Source: DASZHA01 sp049644325
Lineage (GTDB): Bacteria > Chloroflexota > Dormibacteria > DASZGP01
Direction: 5' to 3'
Assembly: GCA_049644325.1 (NCBI GenBank)
Contig: JBARRR010000016.1
Span: 1-14,861 of the forward strand
Length of the DNA stretch: 14,861 nt
The position numbers and the translations under genes were made by a program. Below are positions 6,406-13,540 of the stretch, one piece after another. Under the pieces are notes generated by a model, which was not told where the DNA came from, searched no databases, and worked only from the letters and a program-made list of their open reading frames with translations. How positions within the stretch are numbered: the first letter of the stretch is position 1; each line of letters opens with the position of its first letter.

Positions 6406-7521
6406 CTACAGCTTGAAGACGTGGAAGCTGTGGGGCGCAACCAGCCCCGCCGGCACCACGGCAAACCAGAGCAGGCAGGCTGCGACAACCACCGCCAAAC
6501 CGGCAGCCGCGGGCATGCGCCGGGTGATACCCAGCAGCGCCGGCAGCGCGATGACCGCGGCCAGCACCACCCCGGCCTGGATGCGGCCCGAGTCGAAGAA
6601 CGAGAAGTAGGAGCTGCGCTGCAGGAGCAGCACCAGGACCACATAGTTGGCGAGGTAGGCGAAGAGCTCCCAGCGCGGGGCACCGCGGACCAACCGGTAG
6701 ACGGCCAGCACTGCCACCAGCGTGGCGGGGAGCACCTCGCCGAGCAGCTGCACCCACTGTCGCGGCTCGAATGGCGCGAAGCTGAGGAGGCCGCCCAGGG
6801 GGACGGTGGCCACCTCGGCGCCCCCGCTGCTGAAACCAAGGCCTAAGGAACCAAAGGTTGCCGCCAGGAACAGCTTGTAAGCGACGAAGGGAACCGCGGC
6901 CAGGGCGGCCAGTCCCAACCCGGAGAGCCGCGCCCGCCCGGGCCCGCGCGCCAGCAGGGAAACGGAGTAGATCGCCGGGAACAGCAGCGTCGTCTCCCGG
7001 GTCAGGCCGGCGGCGCCGAAGAACAGGCCGGCCCACAGGACACGGGCGCGCCCACCGTACTCGAGCAGGTACACAGCGGCCGCCACCAGGGCGTAGGCGA
7101 GCACCTCGTTGGTGTCGGTCTGGATAGCCTGGAACACTCCTGGGTAGAAGCCGTAGACCAGCGCCCACCAGCCGGACACCCCATGGCGCCGCAGCCAGCC
7201 CGCCAGCATCATGACCGTCAGCCCCAGCGCCACCAGGTTGACCAGCAGCATCGTGTAGGGCACCAGTGCAGGCTGTCCCAGGCCGCTGATGCCGGCGAGG
7301 ACAGGGAAACCGACCCGGGCGTACCGGTACGCGGCGGAGTCCATGCAGCAGCCGGCATCCAGGGGCGCCACCGCCATGTAGTAGGCGAACTGGCCGTCAT
7401 AGCCCGTGGGGGTGACGCTGGCATCGCCCAGCCCGGCTCGGATCGGTGAGCCCTCGGGCGCGCGTGACGCGAAGTCCGAGCCGAGATGGACGAACGCCCA
7501 GGCCCCGTGCTGCCGTGCCAT
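6406..7521 (-). CDS. Polytopic GT-C-like membrane protein, putative glycosyltransferase
   Basis: From ATG 7521 the product is 371 residues, mostly hydrophobic, with about nine to ten candidate membrane spans (for example 86-110, 138-153, 162-190, 201-222, 259-278, 285-300, 315-331, 339-362). The N-terminal loop contains GYDGQFAYY (40-48), and LTRET (173-177) sits in a loop between spans. This arrangement is seen in uncharacterised actinobacterial/Chloroflexota membrane proteins related to GT-C polyprenyl-phosphate-sugar glycosyltransferases, whose first extracytoplasmic loop carries catalytic acids. In-frame coding upstream reads LVAAAVLVAYVAWAGAY just before the ATG, a convincing first membrane helix, but no ATG, GTG or TTG precedes it before the stop at 7690-7692. 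The true start is therefore probably a non-standard codon near 7572-7593. It follows rpmB on the same strand. Substrate unknown. Confidence 0.75.
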   Translation of the reverse strand: MARQHGAWAFVHLGSDFASRAPEGSPIRAGLGDASVTPTGYDGQFAYYMAVAPLDAGCCMDSAAYRYARVGFPVLAGISGLGQPALVPYTMLLVNLVALGLTVMMLAGWLRRHGVSGWWALVYGFYPGVFQAIQTDTNEVLAYALVAAAVYLLEYGGRARVLWAGLFFGAAGLTRETTLLFPAIYSVSLLARGPGRARLSGLGLAALAAVPFVAYKLFLAATFGSLGLGFSSGGAEVATVPLGGLLSFAPFEPRQWVQLLGEVLPATLVAVLAVYRLVRGAPRWELFAYLANYVVLVLLLQRSSYFSFFDSGRIQAGVVLAAVIALPALLGITRRMPAAAGLAVVVAACLLWFAVVPAGLVAPHSFHVFKL

Positions 7522-7636
7522 GTAGGCGCCGGCCCAGGCGACATAGGCGACCAGGACGGCGGCGGCAACCAGCCGTGGTCGCGGGTGCGTCAGGAGGCTG
7601 GAACGACTGGAGGCGGAGATCCCGGGACGGCCGGCG

Positions 7637-7825
7637 TCAGCCGGCGGTGCGCGCCAGGGTCCGCAGGCAGCGTGTGCAGACGCGCGTCTTCACGCGCCGA
7701 CCATCGAGCGTGATGGTCGCCGCCTGGAGGTTCGGGAGAAAGCGGCGCTTGGTCCGGACCTTGGAGTGGCTGACGTTGTTGCCGGCCACCGGACGCTTGC
7801 CGCAGATTGCACACTGCTGAGCCAA
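7637..7825 (-). CDS. rpmB: 50S ribosomal protein L28 (bL28), zinc-binding form
   Basis: A 62-residue ribosomal protein. The MAQQCAICGKRP N-terminus, the NVSHSKVRTKRRFLPNLQ core and a C-terminal TRVCTRCLRT are diagnostic. The four cysteines (C5, C8, C50, C53) form two CxxC pairs, so this is the C+ zinc-ribbon version rather than the zinc-independent paralogue. The start is TTG at 7825, chosen because it gives the family N-terminus and is preceded by AAGG nine bases upstream. The frame is open further upstream with an ATG at 7883, but those extra residues do not resemble L28. It is transcribed away from the asp23-fakA operon, an arrangement also known in Firmicutes, where rpmB is divergent from yloU-yloV. 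Confidence 0.95.
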   Translation of the reverse strand: MAQQCAICGKRPVAGNNVSHSKVRTKRRFLPNLQAATITLDGRRVKTRVCTRCLRTLARTAG

Positions 7826-7872
7826 GCTGGAGTACCTTTTTGAATTCGCGTAACCTTTGAGGTCGGCGGAGG

Positions 7873-7881
7873 ATTCTAACA
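7873..7881 (-). promoter_or_regulatory. Extended -10 promoter for rpmB
   Basis: Read on the minus strand, TGT followed by TAGAAT is a TGn extended -10 with five of six consensus bases. The predicted start is near 7866, leaving about a 40-base leader with AAGG before the TTG start of rpmB. No recognisable -35 lies 16-18 bases upstream. The plus-strand promoter for the divergent asp23 operon must share this 93-base gap. TAACAT (7877-7882) or CATAGG (7880-7885) with TTGAGG (7857-7862) are weak possibilities that would overlap this element. Confidence 0.55.
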
Positions 7882-7918
7882 TAGGGTCGACGAGCCCTCG
7901 GGAGGCTTTCACGCGCCA

Positions 7919-8341
7919 ATGAATCGCATCATGCAAGAGAAAGACCTCGGCAGAATCGAGGTCTCGCAGCAGGTTATCGCCTCTATCGCCGGGCACGCCG
8001 CCAACGGCTGCTACGGCATTGTGGCGATGGCCGCGCGTGGCCTGCGCGACGGCATCGCGGAGCGGCTGCAGCGCGAGAACCTCCACCGCGGGGTCGAGGT
8101 CAAGGTCGACCCCGACGGCATTAACATCGACCTCTACTGCGTCGTCGAGTACGGCGTCCGCATTACCGAGGTCGCGCACAGCCTCCAGGACGCCGTCCGC
8201 TACCAGGTCGAGAAGGCGCTCGGGATCAACGTCAAGACCGTCAATGTCAACGTCCAGGGCATCCACCTGCAGGAGGACGACGTACCCAAGGGGCTGGATC
8301 GCGAGCGAGAGAAGGAGCAGAAGAAGGTCGCCGATGGCTGA
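7919..8341 (+). CDS. Asp23/Gls24 family envelope-stress protein (YloU-like)
   Basis: A 140-residue member of the alkaline-shock protein 23 family. The body follows the family layout: LGRIEVSQQVIASIAGHAA (10-28), then GCYGIVAMAARGL, VDPDGINIDLYCVVEYGVRI and ALGINVKTVNVNVQGIHLQ. The C-terminal tail is highly charged (DREREKEQKK). Asp23 proteins are cytosolic, associate with the membrane through partners and are linked to cell-envelope homeostasis. The yloU-type copy is typically found just upstream of fakA/yloV, as here. The start is ATG 7919 with GGGAGG at 7900-7905, a long 13-base spacing; ATG 7931 is a shorter alternative. It overlaps fakA by eight bases, so translation is probably coupled. 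Confidence 0.92.
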   Translation: MNRIMQEKDLGRIEVSQQVIASIAGHAANGCYGIVAMAARGLRDGIAERLQRENLHRGVEVKVDPDGINIDLYCVVEYGVRITEVAHSLQDAVRYQVEKALGINVKTVNVNVQGIHLQEDDVPKGLDREREKEQKKVADG

Positions 8342-10049
8342 GATCACGCGGGTCGACGGCGTGCTCTACAAGCGCTCCCTGTTCGGCTCGCACGCCTGGC
8401 TGAGAGAGAACCGCGACAAGGTCAACGAGCTCAACGTCTTCCCGGTGCCCGACGGCGACACCGGCACCAACATGCTGCTCACCCTGGAGGCGGCCTGCGA
8501 AGAGATCGGCGAAGACAACAGCAACCTCGCCGACGTCACCGGCAGGGTCGCCCACGGCGCCCTCATGGGGGCGCGGGGCAACTCGGGCGTGATCCTGTCG
8601 CAGATCCTGCGCGGCTTCTCCCAGGGCGTGGTCGGCAAGGCGTCGGTTGACTGCCGGGAGCTGGCCCTCGCCTTCGAGGAGGCCACCAAGGTGGCGTACA
8701 AGGGCGTGACCAAGCCGACCGAAGGCACCATCCTGACGGTGGCGCGGGCGGTCTCGGACGCGGCCCTGGCGCGGGCCCAGGAGACCAACGACGTCGCCGA
8801 GCTGATCGCCACGGTCGTGGGCGCGGCGCAGCGCGCCGTCGACGAGACTCCCAGCCAGCTGGCGGTGCTGCGCGAGGCGGGGGTGGTCGACGCCGGCGGC
8901 TACGGCCTGATGGTCATCCTCGAGGGCTTCCTGAAGACGGTCAAGGGCAGCGACGCCAAGATCCTGTCCAAGGCCCGACCTTCAGGGGCGGCGCCGGCGG
9001 AGCCCCTCGCCAAGGTCGGGGCCCACGCCCTGGAGACGCCCGAGGAGGGCTGGGGCTTCTGCACCGAGTTCCTGATCGAGCAGCCGTCCAAGCCCTTCGA
9101 TGTGCTGCGTGAGGAGCTCACGCCGATGGGCAACTCGGCCGTCATCGTCGGCGACGACACCCTGGTGCGGGTGCACATCCACACCCTCGACCCCGGCTCC
9201 CTGATCGCCCACGCAACGGCGTACGGGGCATTGCAGAAGCTCAAGGTCGAAGACATGACGCGGCAGCACCACGAGATCCTGGCCGAGGGCGACGACGCGC
9301 CGAGGGTAGGCGAGGTTAACGCCCCCGGCGGCGCCGATGAGGCCGTTGACGACGGCGCCGATGCGCTCAGCAACGGCCACGGCCCGGTTCAAACCGGCAG
9401 CATCGGCGTGGTCGCGGTGACCGTCGGTGACGGCTTCCGCCGCATCTTCGAGGACCTCGGCGCCGGAGTGGTCGAGGGTGGCCAGACGATGAACCCTTCG
9501 ACTGAGGACCTGCTCCAGGCGGTCCAGGCGACCGACGCCGGCGAGGTCATCATCCTGCCCAACAACAAGAACGTGATCATGACCGCGCAACAGGTGTCCG
9601 ACATCGCCGGCAAGCCGGTCAGGGTGGTGCCCAGCAGGACGGTGCCCCAGGGCATCAGCGCCCTGCTCAACCTCGATCCCGGGAGCGGGCTGGACGCCAA
9701 CGTCGACGCCATGGCGGCGGCGCTGAAAGGCGTGCAGACAATCGAGGTCACCCGCGCCGTCAGGAGCACCTCTATGAACGGGCTCAAGATCAAGGACGGC
9801 GACATCATCGCCATGGTCAACGGCAAGCTGAAGGGGGCCGGCCTCGACGAGATGGCGGTGATCGATGGGGCCATCGACTTCCTCAAGCCGGACGGCTACG
9901 AGCTGCTCACCATCTATGGTGGGGCCGGCGTCAGCGACGAGGACGTGGGCGGGGTCGCCGACCACATTCGCGAGCGGCTGCCCAACCTCACCGTCGAGAC
10001 CCAGCGGGGCGAGCAGGACCACTACCCGTACATACTCTCGCTCGAATGA
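8334..10049 (+). CDS. fakA: FakA-like fatty acid kinase (DhaL/YloV family)
   Basis: Kinase that phosphorylates a fatty acid carried by a FakB/DegV-family protein to acyl phosphate, feeding phospholipid synthesis. From ATG 8334 the protein is 571 residues, close to the usual 550. The N-terminal DhaL ATP domain (about 1-205) has NVFPVPDGDTGTNM (34-47), with the Mg-binding aspartates D40 and D42, and GARGNSGVILSQILRGFS (79-96). The middle domain includes VRVHIHTLDPG (about 277-287). An acidic, probably flexible linker follows at about 319-354. The C-terminal domain begins near IGVVAVTVGDGF and includes ILPNNKNVI. AAGAAGG lies 6 bases before the ATG; a longer frame back to 8019 reads asp23 out of frame. 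It overlaps degV by ATGA, strong support for a FakA-FakB pair. Confidence 0.93.
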   Translation: MAEITRVDGVLYKRSLFGSHAWLRENRDKVNELNVFPVPDGDTGTNMLLTLEAACEEIGEDNSNLADVTGRVAHGALMGARGNSGVILSQILRGFSQGVVGKASVDCRELALAFEEATKVAYKGVTKPTEGTILTVARAVSDAALARAQETNDVAELIATVVGAAQRAVDETPSQLAVLREAGVVDAGGYGLMVILEGFLKTVKGSDAKILSKARPSGAAPAEPLAKVGAHALETPEEGWGFCTEFLIEQPSKPFDVLREELTPMGNSAVIVGDDTLVRVHIHTLDPGSLIAHATAYGALQKLKVEDMTRQHHEILAEGDDAPRVGEVNAPGGADEAVDDGADALSNGHGPVQTGSIGVVAVTVGDGFRRIFEDLGAGVVEGGQTMNPSTEDLLQAVQATDAGEVIILPNNKNVIMTAQQVSDIAGKPVRVVPSRTVPQGISALLNLDPGSGLDANVDAMAAALKGVQTIEVTRAVRSTSMNGLKIKDGDIIAMVNGKLKGAGLDEMAVIDGAIDFLKPDGYELLTIYGGAGVSDEDVGGVADHIRERLPNLTVETQRGEQDHYPYILSLE

Positions 10050-10885
10050 CGCGGATCGTCGTCGACTCCACCCTCGACCTGCCAGAGGAGCAGATCAGGG
10101 AGCACAACATCGTCGTCGTGCCCCTCAACGTGCACTTCGGCGACGAGACCTTCAAGGACAAGGTCGAACTCTCCACCGACGAGTTCTTCGATCGGCTGGC
10201 CAAGGTGAGCAAGCTGCCGACCACCTCGCAGCCGTCACCCGGCGAGTTCATCGAGGCCTACAAGTCGATCCCCAAAGACGAACCGATCATCAGCATCCAT
10301 ATCGCGGGTCAGCTGTCGGGCACGGTGGATTCCGCGCGCCTGGCGGCCAAGGAGCTCCCCGACCGCGAGATTCGCGTCATCGACAGCGGCAACGTCACCT
10401 GGGCCGCGGGGCTGCTGGCGATGATCGCCGCCGACGCCATACGCGAAGGCAAGTCCGCCGACGAGGTCGAGAAGGCCGTGCTGGAGGCCCGGCCGCGGGC
10501 CCGCCTGGTGGCCATCCTCGACACCCTCAAGTACGCGATCATGGGCGGCCGCGTCAGCCGGGTCCAGGGTGCCGTCGGCGGGTTGCTGCGGGTCAAACCG
10601 ATTCTGACCTGCCAGGAGGGCGTGGTCGGGCGCCTTCCCCCGGCGCGCACCTGGAGCCAGGCCTACGACAAGGTCGTGGACGACATCAAGGAGCGCGGCG
10701 GAGCGGAGCGAATGGCGCTGATCAACACCCAGGCGCCCGAGGCGATGGCCGAGCTGAGGGCTCGGCTGGAGAAGGAGTTCGGTGCCGATGGCATCCTTGA
10801 GGGCACGCTCGGCGCGGTCGTCGGCGTGTACGCCGGCCCTGGCGCGGCGGGCGTCGGCTACATCGGCAAGAAGGCGGTCAAGTAG
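10046..10885 (+). CDS. DegV family protein, probable FakB-type fatty-acid-binding subunit
   Basis: A 279-residue DegV/EDD-fold protein that would hold a fatty acid and present it to FakA. Family landmarks are VVDSTLDLP (5-13), the TTSQPSPGEF segment (59-68), the SGTVDSA loop (91-97, carboxylate-contacting Ser/Thr in FakB proteins), LDTLKYAIMGGRVSR (158-172) with the surface arginine region, and GAVGGLLRVKPIL (175-187). Near the C-terminus the usual HxGPGA motif reads YAGPGA (262-267), so the conserved histidine is replaced by tyrosine. The ATG at 10046 overlaps the fakA stop (ATGA). The adjacency makes a dedicated kinase partner likely. The ligand specificity, saturated or unsaturated, cannot be read. 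Confidence 0.92.
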   Translation: MTRIVVDSTLDLPEEQIREHNIVVVPLNVHFGDETFKDKVELSTDEFFDRLAKVSKLPTTSQPSPGEFIEAYKSIPKDEPIISIHIAGQLSGTVDSARLAAKELPDREIRVIDSGNVTWAAGLLAMIAADAIREGKSADEVEKAVLEARPRARLVAILDTLKYAIMGGRVSRVQGAVGGLLRVKPILTCQEGVVGRLPPARTWSQAYDKVVDDIKERGGAERMALINTQAPEAMAELRARLEKEFGADGILEGTLGAVVGVYAGPGAAGVGYIGKKAVK

Positions 10886-11076
10886 CAGCACCAGTCCTTC
10901 CCACCTCCCCGGTCACGATCCTCAACCAGGTCAGCGACGGCTACCGTGGCCGTCTCGAGCGGCTGGGGATCGTCACCGTCAGCGACCTGCTGCAGCATTT
11001 TCCCACCCGTCACGACGACTACTCCAGCTCCGTCAACGTCGTCTTCCTCCAGGAGGGCGACAAACAGACGGTCCGG

Positions 11077-12945
11077 GTGAAGTTGAAGAGCGCCGCCATC
11101 CGTTCGATGGCAAGAGACCGCAAGCGGACGATCATCACCGCTTACCTCTTTGACGACAGCGGCCTGATGAAGGCGATGTGGTTCAACCAGCCCTACCTGA
11201 TTGAGAGGCTGCATGAGGGCGCCGAGTACGTCCTCTCGGGCAAAGTGAAGCGCGACCGAGGCGGAGGGCTGGTGATGATGAGCCCGGAGTTCGAGGCGGG
11301 CAGCGCCGGGGGCCTGCACACCGGCCGGCTGGTGCCGATCTACCGGGAGACGGCCAAGGTCAGCTCGAAGTGGCTCCGGCGGCGCATCGCGGACGCGATG
11401 CCGGCGGCCCAGCTGATGCGCGACCTGGTCCCCGAATCGGTGGCCGCCCGGCAGCGGCTGCTGCCCCTGCCGGTGGCGATCGAGCAGGCGCACTTCCCGG
11501 AGTCCCAGGAGCAGGCCGCGGAGGCCCGGCGCCGGATCGCGTTCAACCAGCTGCTGACCGTCCAGGTCAGCGTGCTGACCAACCGGGCGGAGCGGGAGAA
11601 GCTGGTTGCGCCCGCCATCCCCTACGACGTGGAGCGCGCGGTGGCGATCCGCGACGCGCTGCCGTTTGACCTGACCAACGCCCAGCGCAAGGCGGCACAC
11701 GCCATCTTCAACGACATGGCCGAGCCCCGGCCGATGGCCCGGCTGCTGCAGGGCGACGTCGGCAGCGGCAAGACGGCGGTGGCGGCGATGGCTGCCGCCA
11801 TGGTTGCGCGCGCCGGTCACCAGACGCTCCTGATGGCACCAACCGAGATCTTGGCCCAGCAGCACGCCCGCACCCTCAGGCCGTACCTCGATCCCCTCGG
11901 TGTGCGGATGGAGCTGCTGGTGGGTTCGACGCCGGCGAAGGTCCGCGAATCGATCCTTGCCCGCCTCGAGGCCGGCCGCCTGGACGTGGTGGTGGGAACG
12001 CAGGCGCTGATCGAGGAGACCGTGCGGCCGGCGTCGCTGGGTCTTGTCATCAGCGACGAGCAGCACCGCTTCGGCATCGCGCAGCGCCAGGCGCTAGGGC
12101 AGCGAGGCAGCCACCCCCACGTGCTGTCGATGACAGCGACACCAATCCCGCGGACACTGCAGCTGACCCTGATGGGTGACCTCAGCGTCAGCGTCCTGGA
12201 CGAGATGCCGCCAGGGCGCATCCCGGTGGAGACGCGGCTGGTCAAGCCGGCTTCGCGCGACGCTGCCAACCGCTTCGTGCGGGAGCAGGTGGCCGAGGGT
12301 CGCCAGGTCTTCGTCATCTGCCCCCTGGTGGAGGCCTCCGAGGCAATCCAGGCCCGCTCCGCAGTGGGGGAGTACGAGCGGCTCTCAAAAGAGGTCTTTC
12401 CCGACCTGCGCCTGGCCCTGCTCCACGGGCGCATGAAGCCGGCCGAGAAGGACGCGACCATGGAGGCCTTCAAGGCGGGGGACTACGACATCCTCGTCAG
12501 CACGTCGGTGGTGGAGGTTGGGGTCGATGTGCCCAACGCCACGGTGATGGTGATCGAGGGTGCCGAGCGCTTCGGCCTGGCGCAGCTACACCAGTTCCGG
12601 GGACGCGTCGGCCGCGGCGGCCACCGCGCCTACTGCCTGCTGTTCTCCGACACCGAGGGGCAGGAGGAGAACCGTCGCATGCAGGCGATGATCGACCACA
12701 GCAGCGGCTTCGACCTGGCCGAGGTCGACCTCCAGATCCGCGGCCCCGGAGACGTGCTCGCCGCCACTGGCGCGCAGCATGGGGAGACTGGGTACAGCGG
12801 CCTGATGGTGGCGGGGCTGCTCGATGCCCGCCTGATCGTGGCGGCGCGGGAGGAGGCCGAGCGGCTCATCACCGAAGGCCTTGACCATTACCCGGAGCTG
12901 GCTCGGGCGGCGGTCGACCTGGACCTCGCCGGCACCATTAACTAA
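11077..12945 (+). CDS. recG: RecG ATP-dependent DNA helicase (N-terminus probably longer than this canonical start)
   Basis: Branch-migrating superfamily 2 helicase that remodels stalled replication forks and recombination intermediates. In the 622-residue version starting at GTG 11077, the Walker A box GDVGSGKT is at 226-233, DEQH (motif II) at 327-330, and SMTATPIPRTLQLTLMGDLS at 351-370. The helicase C domain carries VEVGVDVPNATVMVIEGAER and QFRGRVGRGG. However, the same frame upstream of 11077 encodes recognisable RecG wedge-domain sequence (PVTILNQVSDGY from 10909, then RLERLGIVTVSDLLQHFPTR), which would give about 678 residues, the usual RecG size. No ATG, GTG or TTG exists in that frame between 10801 and 11077. 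GTG 11077 is given as the only canonical start, although it lacks a well-placed ribosome binding site. It follows degV in the operon. Confidence 0.93.
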   Translation: MKLKSAAIRSMARDRKRTIITAYLFDDSGLMKAMWFNQPYLIERLHEGAEYVLSGKVKRDRGGGLVMMSPEFEAGSAGGLHTGRLVPIYRETAKVSSKWLRRRIADAMPAAQLMRDLVPESVAARQRLLPLPVAIEQAHFPESQEQAAEARRRIAFNQLLTVQVSVLTNRAEREKLVAPAIPYDVERAVAIRDALPFDLTNAQRKAAHAIFNDMAEPRPMARLLQGDVGSGKTAVAAMAAAMVARAGHQTLLMAPTEILAQQHARTLRPYLDPLGVRMELLVGSTPAKVRESILARLEAGRLDVVVGTQALIEETVRPASLGLVISDEQHRFGIAQRQALGQRGSHPHVLSMTATPIPRTLQLTLMGDLSVSVLDEMPPGRIPVETRLVKPASRDAANRFVREQVAEGRQVFVICPLVEASEAIQARSAVGEYERLSKEVFPDLRLALLHGRMKPAEKDATMEAFKAGDYDILVSTSVVEVGVDVPNATVMVIEGAERFGLAQLHQFRGRVGRGGHRAYCLLFSDTEGQEENRRMQAMIDHSSGFDLAEVDLQIRGPGDVLAATGAQHGETGYSGLMVAGLLDARLIVAAREEAERLITEGLDHYPELARAAVDLDLAGTIN

Positions 12946-12953
12946 GGAGCTCT

Positions 12954-12992
12954 ATGGCCCACGAGTCAGCCGCAGCGTGCCTCTCCAGGTAA
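12954..12992 (+). other. Shine-Dalgarno-led 12-codon ORF overlapping the rsmD start
   Basis: AAGGAG (12944-12949) overlaps the recG stop and precedes ATG 12954, which opens a 12-codon frame (MAHESAAACLSR) ending at TAA 12990-12992. It is out of frame with rsmD and spans the probable rsmD start GTG 12977. It could be a short coupling or leader peptide, or the remnant of the true rsmD start displaced by a small indel. The four-base spacing is short. Not supported by homology. Confidence 0.25.
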
Positions 12993-13540
12993 TCGGGGGC
13001 GAGGCCAGGGGTCGGCGGCTGAAGTCGCCGCCGGCCGGTGTCCGTCCCACGGCCGCGATCGTCCGTCGCTCGCTCTTCGACATCCTCGGCTACCTCATCG
13101 AGGACGCTGTCGTCCTCGACCTCTACGCCGGCTCAGGCAGCCTCGGCATCGAGGCGCTATCGCGTGGGGCGGCGCACGCCGACTTCGTGGAAAAGGATCG
13201 GCGCTGCTGCGCGGTGATCAAATCCAATCTCGCTGCGATTGGTGAAACGGCCGCAGGGGGCCGCGGTCGGGTAGACTGCGCAACAGCGGAGAGTTGGCTT
13301 TCCCGCCGTTCCACTAATTCGACGCAGTACGACATCGCAGTAATCGATCCACCATATGGAGAGCCTGGAGTGACAAGAGTCCTGGAGCTCTTGGTTGAGG
13401 CAGGGGTTCTCTCGAGCGACGCCATCGTTGCCCTGGAGACGCGCCGCGACCAGGCCGTCGACATGCCCGATGGCCTGACCGAGGTCCGCCGGGTGCACCA
13501 TGGCGACACCCAGCTAATCCTGATGAGGCCGCTGGGATGA
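12977..13540 (+). CDS. rsmD: RsmD, 16S rRNA (guanine966-N2)-methyltransferase
   Basis: SAM-dependent methyltransferase acting on the small ribosomal subunit. From GTG 12977 the protein has 187 residues, the normal RsmD size. The start region VIGGEARGRRLKSPPAG (5-21) and VRPTAAIVRRSLFDILG (22-38) match the family. Motif I is VLDLYAGSGSLGIEAL (46-61), and the catalytic N/DPPY motif reads DPPYG (124-128). A frame open back to 12881 gives recG-overlapping residues unlike RsmD. GTG 12977 has no Shine-Dalgarno of its own; the nearest, AAGGAG at 12944-12949, instead serves an out-of-frame ATG at 12954. The gene ends with an ATGA overlap onto coaD, the classic rsmD-coaD pair. Base composition is locally lower in GC around 13310-13400 but the coding pattern is unbroken. 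Confidence 0.92.
   Translation: MPLQVIGGEARGRRLKSPPAGVRPTAAIVRRSLFDILGYLIEDAVVLDLYAGSGSLGIEALSRGAAHADFVEKDRRCCAVIKSNLAAIGETAAGGRGRVDCATAESWLSRRSTNSTQYDIAVIDPPYGEPGVTRVLELLVEAGVLSSDAIVALETRRDQAVDMPDGLTEVRRVHHGDTQLILMRPLG

Noticed and set aside
8019..8333. 105-codon N-terminal extension of fakA
   Set aside because: It reads through asp23 in the wrong frame as serine/arginine/threonine repeats. ATG 8334 has a good Shine-Dalgarno and gives the correct FakA N-terminus.
8982..10022. 346-codon minus-strand open frame opposite fakA
   Set aside because: Composition (V, G, D, H, L rich) mirrors the codon pattern of fakA on the other strand; no motifs.
10860..10920. Programmed -1 frameshift fusing DegV to RecG
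   Set aside because: There is no slippery heptamer or downstream pseudoknot-like structure at the degV stop, and a DegV-RecG fusion has no functional rationale. Kept only as one alternative for the missing recG start.
10858..12066. 402-codon minus-strand open frame opposite recG
   Set aside because: Antisense to the RecG wedge and helicase motifs; no family resemblance.
13300..13400. Lower-GC patch in rsmD (and another at 13840-13960 in coaD) as a sign of horizontal transfer
   Set aside because: Both patches lie inside intact, conserved housekeeping genes with normal motifs on either side. The shift is short and fits local codon choice.
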